Shown here piece by piece: positions 33,766-44,201 of a stretch of 64,000 nucleotides of DNA. Every line of letters begins with the position of its first letter. Position 1 is the stretch's first letter. This stretch comes from Bacteroidota bacterium (lineage in GTDB: Bacteria > Bacteroidota > Bacteroidia > Bacteroidales > GCA-2748055). Location of the stretch: contig JAAEOI010000150.1 of assembly GCA_024244665.1 (NCBI GenBank), forward strand, positions 1-64,000. The letters run 5' to 3'. The translations under genes and the position numbers were made by a program. Below the pieces are notes generated by a model, which did no database searches, was not told where the DNA came from, and worked only from the letters and a program-made list of their open reading frames with translations.

Positions 33766-35229
33766 ATGAAACTGAAGAAAGAGAACCGCATGACACATAT
33801 TTACAGCAAGATCAGGGATTACCGCCTCAATAACAAAGGGAGAGCAAAAGGGTTTATCGATCTGGTGGAACTGATCCTTGTCAGTCTTACCTATCCCCTT
33901 TCCATCTGGATCGCACGAACACTTTTCATTCCTGAGCTGGATGTGAAAGTATTTGAGGGGATACTCTTCTTTGCATTTATACTGATTTCATGGTTTGTTC
34001 TGGCCAGGGTCACAGCCATGGCCAAGATTCCAAGGACCCAGCGCTTCATGACCATGGCTTTCCAGTTTGTAAGAGCGGCATTTATTATTTTGGTTGCCCT
34101 GCTGGCTGTAAAAGTGATTTTCAGGCTTATTTCACTGCCTGTTCTTTTCATTGTTATATATGTGACAATCATGTTTGGTGTCACTGTGTTATTCCGTCTG
34201 CTTGCATTTTTGGCCCTGAGAACCTATCGTTATTATGGCAGGAGTTCTCACCAGGTTATGATTATAGCAGATGCATTTTCCGATGGAGTAATTGAAAACC
34301 TTCTGAAACAAAGAGAGTGGGGGTTTAAGATTACTTCTATCATGACAGATTCAAAACTGATCAAGGCAAAATACGGTCCGGAAATTGAGATTGTCCCTTC
34401 CGGACAGGACGTGAAATGGGTGATCGACCACCAGATAATTGACGAGGTGATGTATTGCAAGAGGGATGTGGATGTAGACCTGATTAAAGAGATGGGTGAT
34501 ATCTGCAACGAAGTGGGTGTGATTTTTCGGTTCCAGTCCTCTGTTTCGCCACTTGATCCCACCGAATTCCAGTTGAAGACCCTGAATAAATCAGGCGATC
34601 TCTCCATAGTGGATGCACCATCCAACAGTCTCTCCCTGATTCTGAAAACCATGGGGGATATTTATTTTTCCATTCTAGCCATTGTTATGCTGCTCCCGGT
34701 TTTTCTGAGCCTGGGACTGATTATTAAAATAGGATCCAAAGGTCCTGTCTTTTTTAAGCAGGAGAGGATTGGGCTGCGTGGTCGAAAGTTCAAATTATTT
34801 AAATTCAGGACCATGGTGGTTGATGCCGAAGCCCAGTTGAAAAAGCTTCAGGCCATGAATGAGGCTGACGGACCGGTATTTAAGATCAGAGACGATCCGA
34901 GGATTACCAGGGTGGGGAGATTCCTACGCAAGACTGGTCTTGATGAGTTACCCCAGCTGTTCAATGTGATCAGGGGTGAAATGTCATTGATAGGTCCCCG
35001 TCCACCCCTGGAGGATGAGGTGAACCAGTATGAACGCTGGCAGTTGAGACGGCTTTCAGTTAAACCGGGAATCACCTGCACATGGCAGATTGTACCCGAC
35101 AGGCACGATGTTTCCTTTGAGAAATGGATGGAGTTGGATCTCCATTACATCGATAACTGGAACCTGTTTAAGGACTTAGGTCTTTTCTTTAAGACTGTGA
35201 AGACATTCTTCATGGCTGGTGGGCATTGA
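33766..35229 (+). CDS. Polyprenyl glycosylphosphotransferase (WcaJ/WbaP-like initiating enzyme)
   Basis: 487 residues (an ATG at 33790 giving 479 is equally possible). Four membrane helices lie within residues 30-155, then a Rossmann-like CoA-binding-type domain, a fifth helix near 300 and the C-terminal catalytic domain: GSKGPVFFKQERIGLRGRKF, FKFRTMVVDAEAQLKKL, RITRVGRFLRKTGLDELPQL and MSLIGPRPPLEDEV. It transfers hexose-1-phosphate from a UDP-sugar to undecaprenyl phosphate and starts assembly of the repeat unit at the inner membrane. First gene of the long plus-strand locus. Confidence 0.92.
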   Translation: MKLKKENRMTHIYSKIRDYRLNNKGRAKGFIDLVELILVSLTYPLSIWIARTLFIPELDVKVFEGILFFAFILISWFVLARVTAMAKIPRTQRFMTMAFQFVRAAFIILVALLAVKVIFRLISLPVLFIVIYVTIMFGVTVLFRLLAFLALRTYRYYGRSSHQVMIIADAFSDGVIENLLKQREWGFKITSIMTDSKLIKAKYGPEIEIVPSGQDVKWVIDHQIIDEVMYCKRDVDVDLIKEMGDICNEVGVIFRFQSSVSPLDPTEFQLKTLNKSGDLSIVDAPSNSLSLILKTMGDIYFSILAIVMLLPVFLSLGLIIKIGSKGPVFFKQERIGLRGRKFKLFKFRTMVVDAEAQLKKLQAMNEADGPVFKIRDDPRITRVGRFLRKTGLDELPQLFNVIRGEMSLIGPRPPLEDEVNQYERWQLRRLSVKPGITCTWQIVPDRHDVSFEKWMELDLHYIDNWNLFKDLGLFFKTVKTFFMAGGH

Positions 35230-35322
35230 TATTACCTCTCCTGATAAGTTTTCCCATATGTAATTTTCTTTCCTCAGGTGTGCGAATGTTACTATATTTA
35301 TCATAGTTTTAAATCAACTATC

Positions 35323-36096
35323 ATGGTAAATCTGAAAAAACCTGTATGGATCCTGCTAATCATATTGCTGGCCGGATCATGTGTACCGAACCGGAAAGTT
35401 GTCATTGTTCAGGACAGTGATGAGATGAAGGTTCAGCAGCAGGACAATATGTATTTTATCGATGAGCCCACCGACAACCTGATCCGTCCGGGCGATGAAC
35501 TCTATATAAAGGTTTCAAGTGCCGATGAAACTCAAACCGCCTTTAATGATGACTCAAGGGATAGGATCAATGACCCTTCTGTGATCAGTTACGCAGTCAA
35601 TGAAGATGGCTATGTCAAGCTTCCCTACGTGGCAAAGGTCAAGGTTTCGGGGCTGACACTGCTTGAGGCATCGGATAAGGTTGAAAAGGAGCTCGCCCAG
35701 TTTCTATACATGCCCTCCGTATTTCTTCGCTTTGTCAATAATAAGGTGACCATTCTTGGAGAGGTGAACAGACCGGGGGTGTATGTATTTAACTACAAGA
35801 GCATCAATATTCTTCAGGCCATTGGATATGCCAATGATATTTCCACCTTCGGTAACCGGAGAAAAGTTTTGATTGTCAGGGAGGAAGGAGACTACAGGTC
35901 AAAATTTGAATTGGACCTGACCAGCGATGAGCTTCTAAGCTCCAGCCTCTATAATATTAAATCCAATGATATCATTTATGTGGAGCCGATGAAGAGCAAG
36001 AAGTGGGACCTGGCAACCTTCCCCTACGACCTGCTCTTATCAATTGCATCCCTTACAATCGTGGTCTTTACATTCTTTATTAATTACTATAATTAG
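35323..36096 (+). CDS. Polysaccharide export lipoprotein (Wza-like)
   Basis: 257 residues from the ATG at 35323; the frame upstream lacks a signal. The leader ends in a lipobox (LLAGSC), so it is an outer-membrane or periplasm-facing lipoprotein. A Poly_export domain (NLIRPGDELYIKVSS to KVEKELAQFLYMP) precedes an SLBB domain (VTILGEVNRPGVYVFNYKSI). One predicted membrane helix (about 238-255) closes the protein, as in Bacteroidota homologs. It forms the export channel and works with the Wzc-like protein encoded 17 bp downstream. Confidence 0.9.
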   Translation: MVNLKKPVWILLIILLAGSCVPNRKVVIVQDSDEMKVQQQDNMYFIDEPTDNLIRPGDELYIKVSSADETQTAFNDDSRDRINDPSVISYAVNEDGYVKLPYVAKVKVSGLTLLEASDKVEKELAQFLYMPSVFLRFVNNKVTILGEVNRPGVYVFNYKSINILQAIGYANDISTFGNRRKVLIVREEGDYRSKFELDLTSDELLSSSLYNIKSNDIIYVEPMKSKKWDLATFPYDLLLSIASLTIVVFTFFINYYN

Positions 36097-36113
36097 GTTC
36101 TGATCCAGTAGAT

Positions 36114-38555
36114 ATGACTCAATCCAACGATAGCATTGTAAAGCATCTTACCGACTTTATTCAGGATATTCTTAAGTACTGGTACGTTGCAGTTATTTCC
36201 CTTGGTATAACCCTTGGTGCGGCAATGTTCTATCTGAAGTACGCAGCCAGAACCTACGAGGTACAGGCTTCAGTTCTGCTGCACACGGAAAAATCCAATG
36301 CCTTCGGGGCCAAATCCGAAAACCTGATGAGGGTGTCAGAACTGATAGAAGTTGACAAAAACCTGCAGAATGAGATCTATTTCATGCAATCCACTCCGCT
36401 GATCAGGTCTGTGGTGGAGGAGATGGACCTCCAGGTGAGCTATTTTCTACAGGAGGACCGGATCCCCAAAGAGGCCGAGTTCAGCCTGAAGGACCTCTAC
36501 AGGGATGCACCCTTTATTGTTATTCTTAACCAGGAGCATCTTCAGCCTGTGAATACACTCATCTATATAAGGGTTATTGACGAGGAGACCTTTCAGCTGT
36601 CGGCCCAGGATAAGTCCTCCTCTATTTTTGACTTTTCGGATGAAAGTATGGTTTATGAATCCACCCTTTTCAGGCTTTCAGGCATCCACCGCTTTGGAGA
36701 GGAGGTGAGCAATCCCTTTTGTTCATTCCGCATCCTGCTCAACTCAAATTATAACTCCAATGCTTACCAGGACAAAGATCTCTTCTTTCAAATCAATACC
36801 ACCAGGCAGCTGACCAAGCAATTTAAAGGTGCACTCACCATTGAGGCCTCTGCTGTTGATGCCACCATTGCCCAGATGTCCCTGAAGATGGAAAATGTCA
36901 CAAAGGGGATCGAGTTTCTCTCCGGACTCATTGAAAGGTATACCGACCATAACCTGGAAGAAAAGAACCACCTGGCCATAAAGACCATCGAGCATCTCAA
37001 CTTTCAGCTCTCTGATATCTCCTCCTCACTGGGCTCATCCGAGCAGGAGCTTCAGAACATCAGGCATAGCTCCAGTTTGATGAATGTGGATGAGAAGGCA
37101 GGAAATCTCTATAACCAGTTACAGACATCCGAAACTCAGAAGGAGGAGATTGAACGAAGAAAGAACTACCTGGTCCAGATGGAGGAGTATTTCTCGTCCA
37201 ACAGGGATTCTTCAGGATTCCTGGCACCCTCGGCCATGGGACTGGATGATCCGCTGTTAAGCGGTTTGATCCAGGAGCTGACCACCCTGACATCGGAACG
37301 TCAACAGATTATCAACAACAACCAGTTGAGAAATCCAAGGCTCCGGACCATTGACATCAGTATCGGCAACCTAAAAGAGGTGATCCTGGAGAATCTCCAG
37401 TACAGCATCAGTGCAAGCAATTCTGAATTGCGTGATGTGAACGGGAAAATTAACAATCTGAACAGCGATTATGCCAGCCTGCCCTATACCCAGCGCAAGA
37501 TGCTTGGAATAGAGCGCAAGTTTAACCTCAACGAAAACATCTATATGTCCCTGCTGGAGCAGCGTATCCAGGCTCAGATCATCAAATCCTCCAACCAGCC
37601 TGACTGTGAGATTATAGAACCTCCCCAGTATGCTTCGGTCCAATCGCCCAAGGGCATCATTGTTATGATTGCAGCTCTTTTTTTCGGACTGCTGATTCCA
37701 TCGGCATTTGTCATAGGTAAGAAATTATTTACCAGCAAGGTGATTGACAAGGAGGAGCTGAGGAAATATACAGGACTTACACTGATCGGGAATATTCCTC
37801 AGAATAACAAGAACCAGATCAATGTGATCAATGAACAGCCCAACTCCATTGTCTCAGAGGCATTCCATACACTTCGAAGCAATATCATTTATTACCTGAT
37901 GGGCAAGAAGAACCAGGTGATCCTGGTGACCTCCACAATGGAGGGAGAAGGGAAATCATTCTCCTCCCTGAACATTGCATCCAGTCTGGCCGTTACAAAC
38001 AACAAAACGGTCCTGGTGGAGTTTGACCTGAGGCGCCCCAGTGAACTGTACTCTAAACTGGGTATCAGGGGACTGGTGGGAGTCAGTTCATTCCTGATCG
38101 ACAAAGCCTCACTGGAGGAGATAACAATCTCCTCGGATGTGGAGAACCTTGATTTTGTCCTCGCAGGACAGATCCCTCCCAATCCCATTGAGCTGATATC
38201 CAGTGGGAAGACAGAAGAGTTGTTTGCCCGATTGAGAGAGAAGTATGACTATATCGTAATTGATACTCCTCCCTATGGAGTGCTGACCGACTCCTTTGTG
38301 TTGATGAAGTTTGCCGATATCAAGATATATGTTTCCAGGCTAGGCTATGTGAAACGCAGGATTTTGCTCTCAAGCCTTGAGGATATTGAATCCAAGAATA
38401 TCGATAATGTGCAGATACTTATCAACGGCGATACCCCCAAACAGGGTTCATACGGAAAATACTATACCGATCACGATATACGAAAGGGAATGCTTGCCAA
38501 ACAGACCAGGAAAGGAGCGCGGGAGAAGAGTTCGAAAAAGACGGGAAATGCCTGA
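36114..38555 (+). CDS. Polysaccharide co-polymerase/tyrosine autokinase (Wzc-like)
   Basis: 813 residues. A Wzz domain is bounded by two membrane helices (about 20-42 and 515-535), with coiled segments between (LEEKNHLAIKTIEHLNFQLS onward). The cytosolic kinase has Walker A VTSTMEGEGKSFSSLNIA, Walker A' VLVEFDLRRP (the usual first Asp is Glu) and Walker B YIVIDTPPYGVLTD. The C-terminal tail has only three Tyr (SYGKYYTD) instead of a Tyr-rich cluster, ending in a Lys/Arg-rich stretch. It controls chain length and export with the Wza-like protein. Whether autophosphorylation occurs is open given the short Tyr cluster. Confidence 0.92.
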   Translation: MTQSNDSIVKHLTDFIQDILKYWYVAVISLGITLGAAMFYLKYAARTYEVQASVLLHTEKSNAFGAKSENLMRVSELIEVDKNLQNEIYFMQSTPLIRSVVEEMDLQVSYFLQEDRIPKEAEFSLKDLYRDAPFIVILNQEHLQPVNTLIYIRVIDEETFQLSAQDKSSSIFDFSDESMVYESTLFRLSGIHRFGEEVSNPFCSFRILLNSNYNSNAYQDKDLFFQINTTRQLTKQFKGALTIEASAVDATIAQMSLKMENVTKGIEFLSGLIERYTDHNLEEKNHLAIKTIEHLNFQLSDISSSLGSSEQELQNIRHSSSLMNVDEKAGNLYNQLQTSETQKEEIERRKNYLVQMEEYFSSNRDSSGFLAPSAMGLDDPLLSGLIQELTTLTSERQQIINNNQLRNPRLRTIDISIGNLKEVILENLQYSISASNSELRDVNGKINNLNSDYASLPYTQRKMLGIERKFNLNENIYMSLLEQRIQAQIIKSSNQPDCEIIEPPQYASVQSPKGIIVMIAALFFGLLIPSAFVIGKKLFTSKVIDKEELRKYTGLTLIGNIPQNNKNQINVINEQPNSIVSEAFHTLRSNIIYYLMGKKNQVILVTSTMEGEGKSFSSLNIASSLAVTNNKTVLVEFDLRRPSELYSKLGIRGLVGVSSFLIDKASLEEITISSDVENLDFVLAGQIPPNPIELISSGKTEELFARLREKYDYIVIDTPPYGVLTDSFVLMKFADIKIYVSRLGYVKRRILLSSLEDIESKNIDNVQILINGDTPKQGSYGKYYTDHDIRKGMLAKQTRKGAREKSSKKTGNA

Positions 38556-38813
38556 TGTCTTTGTTTTTCTATCACTTTATTTCAGCAGTTTATCCTGGAT
38601 TTTGCGCAGTTCGTAAAACGAGTAATTTCACATGTAGTATTGGTAATGAATTATATAGGAAGTTTTGGGATATCCACAGGTGATTTCCCGGTGTTTATAA
38701 AAGGTATTTTCAGGAAATCAGCATTAGAGATATCTTGCAACCAAATGTAAACTTTTATTGTTTTGTTGCGTATAAGCATCATAGAAAACAGAAATCACTT
38801 AAAATAATTTGAC

Positions 38814-41800
38814 ATGAAAAGTAAATACAATTTAACAGTTATGATTGTTTTGCTTGGTTTGATATTGTTTCCGTCAAACCTGGTAAAAGGACAGAGTTGT
38901 GACAACCTCATCTCCCTGTGGAGGCTTGAGGAAAAAACGGGAAATACCTATACCGATCTTATAGGAGGGCACAATGCAATGGCCTATACATCTGCTCCCT
39001 CCCAGGATGTAGGGAAAATAGGTAAAGCCCAATCATTTAACGGAACCAGCAGTTTTATCACTGTCTCCGATCATCCCGATTTTGATTGGGCCGGCGACCA
39101 GAGTTTCACCCTGGAGATGTGGGTGAAAATGAAGAGTATCTCCGCTGATGACAACATGATCTTTATGGGAAGGGATGCAAACGCCGGCAGTATTCACTGG
39201 TGGATTGGTGCAGCCAAGAACACCGGTCAGTCCATGTTTACACTGATTAACTCAGCCGGAGTATCCAATATCTCTGTCGGGCCCAACCTGGCCATCGGAA
39301 CCTGGTATCACATTGTGGCAGTACGGGATGCCGTTGCCAAAACAAACAGGTTCTATGTCAATAATATCCAGGTGGATATTGATGTGGTTGACTATTCAGG
39401 CGGTAATTTTGATACCGATGCCACTATCGATATGGGCGTCTTGAATTTCAATGGTAATTATGACCGCTTCTTCTCACCCATAGTAATGGATGAGGTTGCT
39501 ATATACAATACAGCGCTGACAAGCGGTGATATTGATGCACACTTCGACAACGGTGTATTTGGAATTGGATACTGTGAGGATTACGCCCCATACTTCCTTT
39601 CCGAGCCCGATTCACTTGCTGTTGCGGGTGAAACCTTTACCTATGAAGCTTTTGCCACGGGTCTTCCCACATTGCAGTACCAGCTTGTTGAAGGACCTGG
39701 CAGTATCAACAGTTCTACCGGAGTATTTACCTGGACTCCTGCATCTGTGGCTGCGAGCGGAACAAATTTTACCATTTCGGCCACTAACTCACAGGGAACA
39801 GCTTTCCAGAGTTTCTATACTTATGTAGCTGAGTCTCCGAGCTGTCCAAGTGGTATCCAGAACTTATGGAAACTGGATGAGACATCAGGCGCCCCCTATG
39901 ACGATTTTAAAGGAGGAAATGATGCGGATGCACTTGTTGCCCCCATTTCAACAGCCGGTAAATTCAACGGTGCGCTGCAGTTTGACGGCTCCAGCAGGGG
40001 AATCAATGCTCCCGATGACGGCACATACAATTTTGCCAAGGCCAGCAGCTTCTCCTTTGAATTTTGGATGAAGACAGGAACAAAAGGAGCCTATGAGGTT
40101 TGTATGGGACGCCAGGGTACCATCGGCGACAGCGATACCAGTGAGCTTCACATGTGGATTGGAATTGACAAATTTTCAGGTCAGGCACTGTTTGCATTGA
40201 AGGATGCTCACGGTAATGAGCCGGCTGAGGGCCATATTTCGGGCGGTCCGGACCTGACAGATAATGCATGGCACTATGTGGTGGCTGTCCGCGACGGCGT
40301 TACCAGGATGAACTACATCTATGTGGATGGTTCAGTTGTGGCTGAATCGGCAGTACCCTTCACCTATAGCAATACCTTTGGAACCCATGACGGGGATCCC
40401 TTTAATATTGGTTACCTCTCCAGAGCCAATGGTACCCCGGCCTATTTCTTCAGCGGAGCCCTGGATGAGGTAGCAATTTATTCCAAGGCACTTTCAGCTT
40501 CTGAGGTCTCAAACAATTACCTCAGCTCATTTATCGGTGACTGGCATTGTCAGCCGGGTAACTATGCCCCGGTATTTACCACCGAGCCGGTTCAGACCGC
40601 ACTCGAAGATGCCGTATATACCTATAATATCACCACCAATGACATTGACGAGTCTGATGTATTGATCCTCTCAGCTCCGCTTGTACCCGACTGGCTGACT
40701 TTCACTGACCTGGGTAATGGAAAGGGAACTTTGAACGGAACTCCTGTCGATTCTGACATTGGTCCCCATCCAGTGACCCTTACGGTAACCGATAGCAAGA
40801 CATCTATAAATCAGTCTTTCACACTTACGGTAGACAACCAGAATGATCCGGCAGTGTTCACCTCATCACCTGTTACTTCAGTGGACGAGGACAGTCCATA
40901 TACTTATACTGTAGAGGCGACCGATCCTGATGTGGATGATGTGCTGACTTACAGTGCCATCACTATACCGTCATGGCTCTCCTTCAACCCCGTTACCCAT
41001 GAGCTTCTGGGAACTCCCACGAATGATGATGTTGGAGACCATCCCGTTGAGATTGAGGTGACAGATGGAATTTTTCCAGTTCCACAGGAATTCACGATTA
41101 CGGTTGTGAATGTGAATGATGTTCCCAGGATTACCGACCAGGGTGTAATCTCCACTGATGAGGATATTCCCTTTACCATTACTTTAACTGACCTTACAGT
41201 TTTGGATGATGATAATGATGCAGTCGACTTCAGTCTGTCTGTTGAAGCGGGTATCAACTACACGGTTGACGGTGGCAGTATTGTTCCGGCAGAGAATTTC
41301 AACGGTATGTTGATTGCGAACCTTCGTGTGAATGACCTTGAAGGAAGCAGTGAAGTATTTGGAGCAGAAGTGACAGTGATTCCGGTTAATGATGCACCGG
41401 TTATCACATCGGAGCCCAATAAGAATGCTGTTGTCGGTTCGCTTTACGGCTACCTGATGACAGCGACAGATCCCGATGGGGATGACATTATCATGGCACC
41501 CATCTCTCTTCCGGGTTTCCTCAGTTTCGATGCCTCAACCGGTGTCCTGGGCGGAACACCTGGAGATGGTGATATCAAGGATCACATTGTGGCTCTGAAG
41601 GTGAGTGACGGTAAGGAAGAGACTCCGTTGAGCTATACGCTGACCGTTACAAAATGGCCCGTTGGAATTGAGGAGAACACGGGAGCAATCCTGAATGTTT
41701 ACCCGATACCGGCCGACAATCACCTGATCTTTGAGCTTAATCTCTCGGAGGATGGCGTAATCTCGGTTTATGATCTCACAGGGAAGCAATGGATTGAGAA

Positions 41801-41924
41801 GCGTATTTCGGTACGGGATGACCAGGTTGAACTGGATGTGTCGGAACTTGGACAGGGCCTGTACATGTATAAGGTACAGACCGGTGATCAGGTAAGTGTA
41901 AAATCCTTTGTTATCAACCGCTAA
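38814..41924 (+). CDS. Secreted LamG-type T9SS protein
   Basis: 1036 residues. Signal peptide (residues 1-26, ending KGQ). Two LamG/concanavalin-like domains: one from LISLWRLEEKTGNTYTDLIG with SFTLEMWVKMK and WYHIVAVRDAVAKTNRFYVN, the second from NLWKLDETSGAPYDDFKGG. Between and after them are Ig-like/cadherin-like modules with VNDVP, VNDAP and DEDSPYTYTV motifs, four to five in number. The end is a T9SS type A domain (VYPIPADNHLIF to VKSFVINR). It is a surface glycan-binding protein by architecture. It sits inside the polysaccharide locus between the Wzc-like gene and the SGNH gene and is followed by a strong terminator. A 258-bp spacer upstream should hold its own promoter. Confidence 0.92.
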   Translation: MKSKYNLTVMIVLLGLILFPSNLVKGQSCDNLISLWRLEEKTGNTYTDLIGGHNAMAYTSAPSQDVGKIGKAQSFNGTSSFITVSDHPDFDWAGDQSFTLEMWVKMKSISADDNMIFMGRDANAGSIHWWIGAAKNTGQSMFTLINSAGVSNISVGPNLAIGTWYHIVAVRDAVAKTNRFYVNNIQVDIDVVDYSGGNFDTDATIDMGVLNFNGNYDRFFSPIVMDEVAIYNTALTSGDIDAHFDNGVFGIGYCEDYAPYFLSEPDSLAVAGETFTYEAFATGLPTLQYQLVEGPGSINSSTGVFTWTPASVAASGTNFTISATNSQGTAFQSFYTYVAESPSCPSGIQNLWKLDETSGAPYDDFKGGNDADALVAPISTAGKFNGALQFDGSSRGINAPDDGTYNFAKASSFSFEFWMKTGTKGAYEVCMGRQGTIGDSDTSELHMWIGIDKFSGQALFALKDAHGNEPAEGHISGGPDLTDNAWHYVVAVRDGVTRMNYIYVDGSVVAESAVPFTYSNTFGTHDGDPFNIGYLSRANGTPAYFFSGALDEVAIYSKALSASEVSNNYLSSFIGDWHCQPGNYAPVFTTEPVQTALEDAVYTYNITTNDIDESDVLILSAPLVPDWLTFTDLGNGKGTLNGTPVDSDIGPHPVTLTVTDSKTSINQSFTLTVDNQNDPAVFTSSPVTSVDEDSPYTYTVEATDPDVDDVLTYSAITIPSWLSFNPVTHELLGTPTNDDVGDHPVEIEVTDGIFPVPQEFTITVVNVNDVPRITDQGVISTDEDIPFTITLTDLTVLDDDNDAVDFSLSVEAGINYTVDGGSIVPAENFNGMLIANLRVNDLEGSSEVFGAEVTVIPVNDAPVITSEPNKNAVVGSLYGYLMTATDPDGDDIIMAPISLPGFLSFDASTGVLGGTPGDGDIKDHIVALKVSDGKEETPLSYTLTVTKWPVGIEENTGAILNVYPIPADNHLIFELNLSEDGVISVYDLTGKQWIEKRISVRDDQVELDVSELGQGLYMYKVQTGDQVSVKSFVINR

Positions 41925-41943
41925 ATAAAAGATGAATGAAAAG

Positions 41944-41984
41944 AGAGCCCAACTCAGCCAGTCCGGAAGTTGGGCTCTTTTTTT
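41944..41984 (+). terminator. Strong rho-independent terminator after LamG protein
   Basis: An 11-bp perfect stem (AGAGCCCAACT / AGTTGGGCTCT, loop 13) is followed by a run of T to 41984. It lies 20 bp after the stop. It splits the polysaccharide locus into at least two transcripts. Confidence 0.9.
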
Positions 41985-42048
41985 AGTCAATTTGAAAACT
42001 GTTTGGGCTGGAGATTGTTATCAGTAAGTATTTGTTTTTTTCTTTCAG

Positions 42049-44178
42049 ATGTTTAGAGCGATAAAAAAAGTAGTCATAGTTGCCTTTATTGTCCTGTTTC
42101 TCCTGCCCGGAACTGATACCTGGGCGCAGACCCTGCGGATCCTTCCGCTGGGGAATTCCATAACCATGGGTACCGACGGGAACCCTCCGGCCGAGAGTCA
42201 GAGGATCGCTTACAGGTATACGCTCTATTCCCTGTTGACAGCGGCAGGATATAATTTTAATTTTGTGGGTCACCTGCAGAGCGGGTACGGGATCTTTCCC
42301 GATGCGGATCATGGCGGGATACCCGGAACACGTGACCAGTATCTGGCGAGGCTGCTTCTGGACGGGTATGATGACCGGTGGAACGAGCAGATCACTGTGG
42401 GCAGTCAGCCCTACCTGGATGTCTATCCGGCCGATATCATCCTTTTGCACATCGGTACCAATGATATTACACACGGAGAGGGAGCCAGTCCCAATTCAGT
42501 TTCAATGATCCTTGACCAGATTGATGCATGGAAAGCAAGGTCAGGGGTTGATGCCATAGTCCTCGTGGCAAAAATTATTAACAGGAAAACATACAACTCA
42601 ACCACCACGCAGTTTAACAACAACGTGGCCGCCATGGTAAATGCCAGGAACGATGAGGATATCATCATGGTGGATATTGAAAACGGTGCCGGGATCGATT
42701 ACTACACCGACATGCAGAATGACGGTCTACATCCCTACGAGTCGGGTTATGTGAAGATAGGCCAGAAGTGGTTTGAGGCGATTCAGGATCTGAACAAAGG
42801 TCCCTCATTCAGCTCAATCCCGGTTACTTCAGCCACCGAAGGGGAGACATACTCATATACGGTAACTGTATATGATGAGAATCCACTGGATGACTTGACG
42901 ATCCTGGCCGGGACCAAGCCCGACTGGCTGGAGTTTACCGATAATGGCGACCGGACAGGGCTGCTGACCGGTATACCCGGGGATAATGACGGCGGGACCC
43001 ATCCTGTCTCCCTGGTTGTAACAGACGGAAAGGAGCTTGCGACACAGAAGTTCAGCATCAATGTGGAAAATGTGAACGATGCACCGGTAATCACCGGGCA
43101 GTACAGCCTTACAACCAGAGAGGATACTCCTTTTCAACTGACCAAGGATGATCTGATTATCGAGGACAGCGACAACGACATTTCAGAAATTGACCTGATC
43201 ATCCTTTCCGGTGATAACTATACCGTGCAGGGCAGCACCATTACACCTGCACAGGATTACTACGGAACACTCAGGGTGAATGTTAAGGCAAAGGATCCCC
43301 TGCTTGAGGGTCCGGTTTACCAGGCACTGGTGACAGTCCTCCCGGTGAATGACCCTCCAGAGGTAATAGGGCAATCCACAAGCCTTGAGGTGAAGCAATT
43401 CGCTCCCCTTGAGATTAAAGTGAGCGATTTCTACTACAGCGATATTGACAACAATGTAAGTGATCTGTCAGTGCATGTACTTCCCGACCTGGATACTCTG
43501 TACAGTGCAGCAGGGGCTACAGTAACTCCCGTGACAGATACTGTGGGACCCATCACAGTCAGGGTGGTGCTGGACGATGGTGAGGATCTCAGCGAGGAGT
43601 TCGCTGCCACGGTCAGGGTACTCTCCCAGCACAGTCCCCCGGAGTTTACATCAAATCCGCCGCAGACAGCCATCGCAGGAGATCCCTATTTTTATATCGT
43701 AAGCGCAACTGATCCGGATGAAGGTGATATCCTCACCTTTACTCCAACCATGCTACCCCACTGGCTGCAGTTTAATTCAGACATGAAACTGCTTGGAGGT
43801 GTTCCAGCTGTAAGCGACACAGGAACAGCCTGGATTGGTATTGAGGTGAGCGATGGCATTTATACCAGGGAGCAGTTGTACCCTGTTGAAGTGAAGCTTT
43901 CCACCGGAATTGATCATGCCCCGGCCGGACAGGGTGGGATTATTCAGAATCTTTACCCGGTGCCTGCCGATGAATCTCTCTTCCTGGAGGTTATGCCAGG
44001 GCAGGATTACGACCTTCAGATCATAAACAGCAACGGGAGGATTGTCAAACGGATGAGTCTTGATGCCTTTGCATCTTCCTTAACCGAGATAGAACTCAGA
44101 GAGCTTCCCACAGGAGTCTATGTTCTAAAGCTCTTCTATGAGTCAAAATGTGAATACAGGAAATTTATCATCAATTAA
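42049..44178 (+). CDS. Secreted SGNH/GDSL hydrolase with T9SS sorting domain
   Basis: 709 residues. Signal peptide to about residue 25 (WAQ). SGNH esterase blocks: ILPLGNSITMGTDGN (the Ser is kept but GDS reads GNS), GIPGTRDQYL (Gly block), LLHIGTNDITHGEG (Asn) and DGLHPYESGYVKIGQ (Asp/His). The layout resembles CE3 acetylxylan esterases. After residue 240 there are three or more Ig-like/cadherin-like modules (VNDAP, VNDPP), then the T9SS domain (LYPVPADESLFL to YRKFIIN). It probably removes acyl groups from a surface or environmental glycan. Whether it trims the acylations made by the downstream MBOAT/AlgX-like pair is a guess. Confidence 0.88.
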   Translation: MFRAIKKVVIVAFIVLFLLPGTDTWAQTLRILPLGNSITMGTDGNPPAESQRIAYRYTLYSLLTAAGYNFNFVGHLQSGYGIFPDADHGGIPGTRDQYLARLLLDGYDDRWNEQITVGSQPYLDVYPADIILLHIGTNDITHGEGASPNSVSMILDQIDAWKARSGVDAIVLVAKIINRKTYNSTTTQFNNNVAAMVNARNDEDIIMVDIENGAGIDYYTDMQNDGLHPYESGYVKIGQKWFEAIQDLNKGPSFSSIPVTSATEGETYSYTVTVYDENPLDDLTILAGTKPDWLEFTDNGDRTGLLTGIPGDNDGGTHPVSLVVTDGKELATQKFSINVENVNDAPVITGQYSLTTREDTPFQLTKDDLIIEDSDNDISEIDLIILSGDNYTVQGSTITPAQDYYGTLRVNVKAKDPLLEGPVYQALVTVLPVNDPPEVIGQSTSLEVKQFAPLEIKVSDFYYSDIDNNVSDLSVHVLPDLDTLYSAAGATVTPVTDTVGPITVRVVLDDGEDLSEEFAATVRVLSQHSPPEFTSNPPQTAIAGDPYFYIVSATDPDEGDILTFTPTMLPHWLQFNSDMKLLGGVPAVSDTGTAWIGIEVSDGIYTREQLYPVEVKLSTGIDHAPAGQGGIIQNLYPVPADESLFLEVMPGQDYDLQIINSNGRIVKRMSLDAFASSLTEIELRELPTGVYVLKLFYESKCEYRKFIIN

Positions 44179-44201
44179 CCGAGTTTCATTGCCAGGGTAA
44201 C

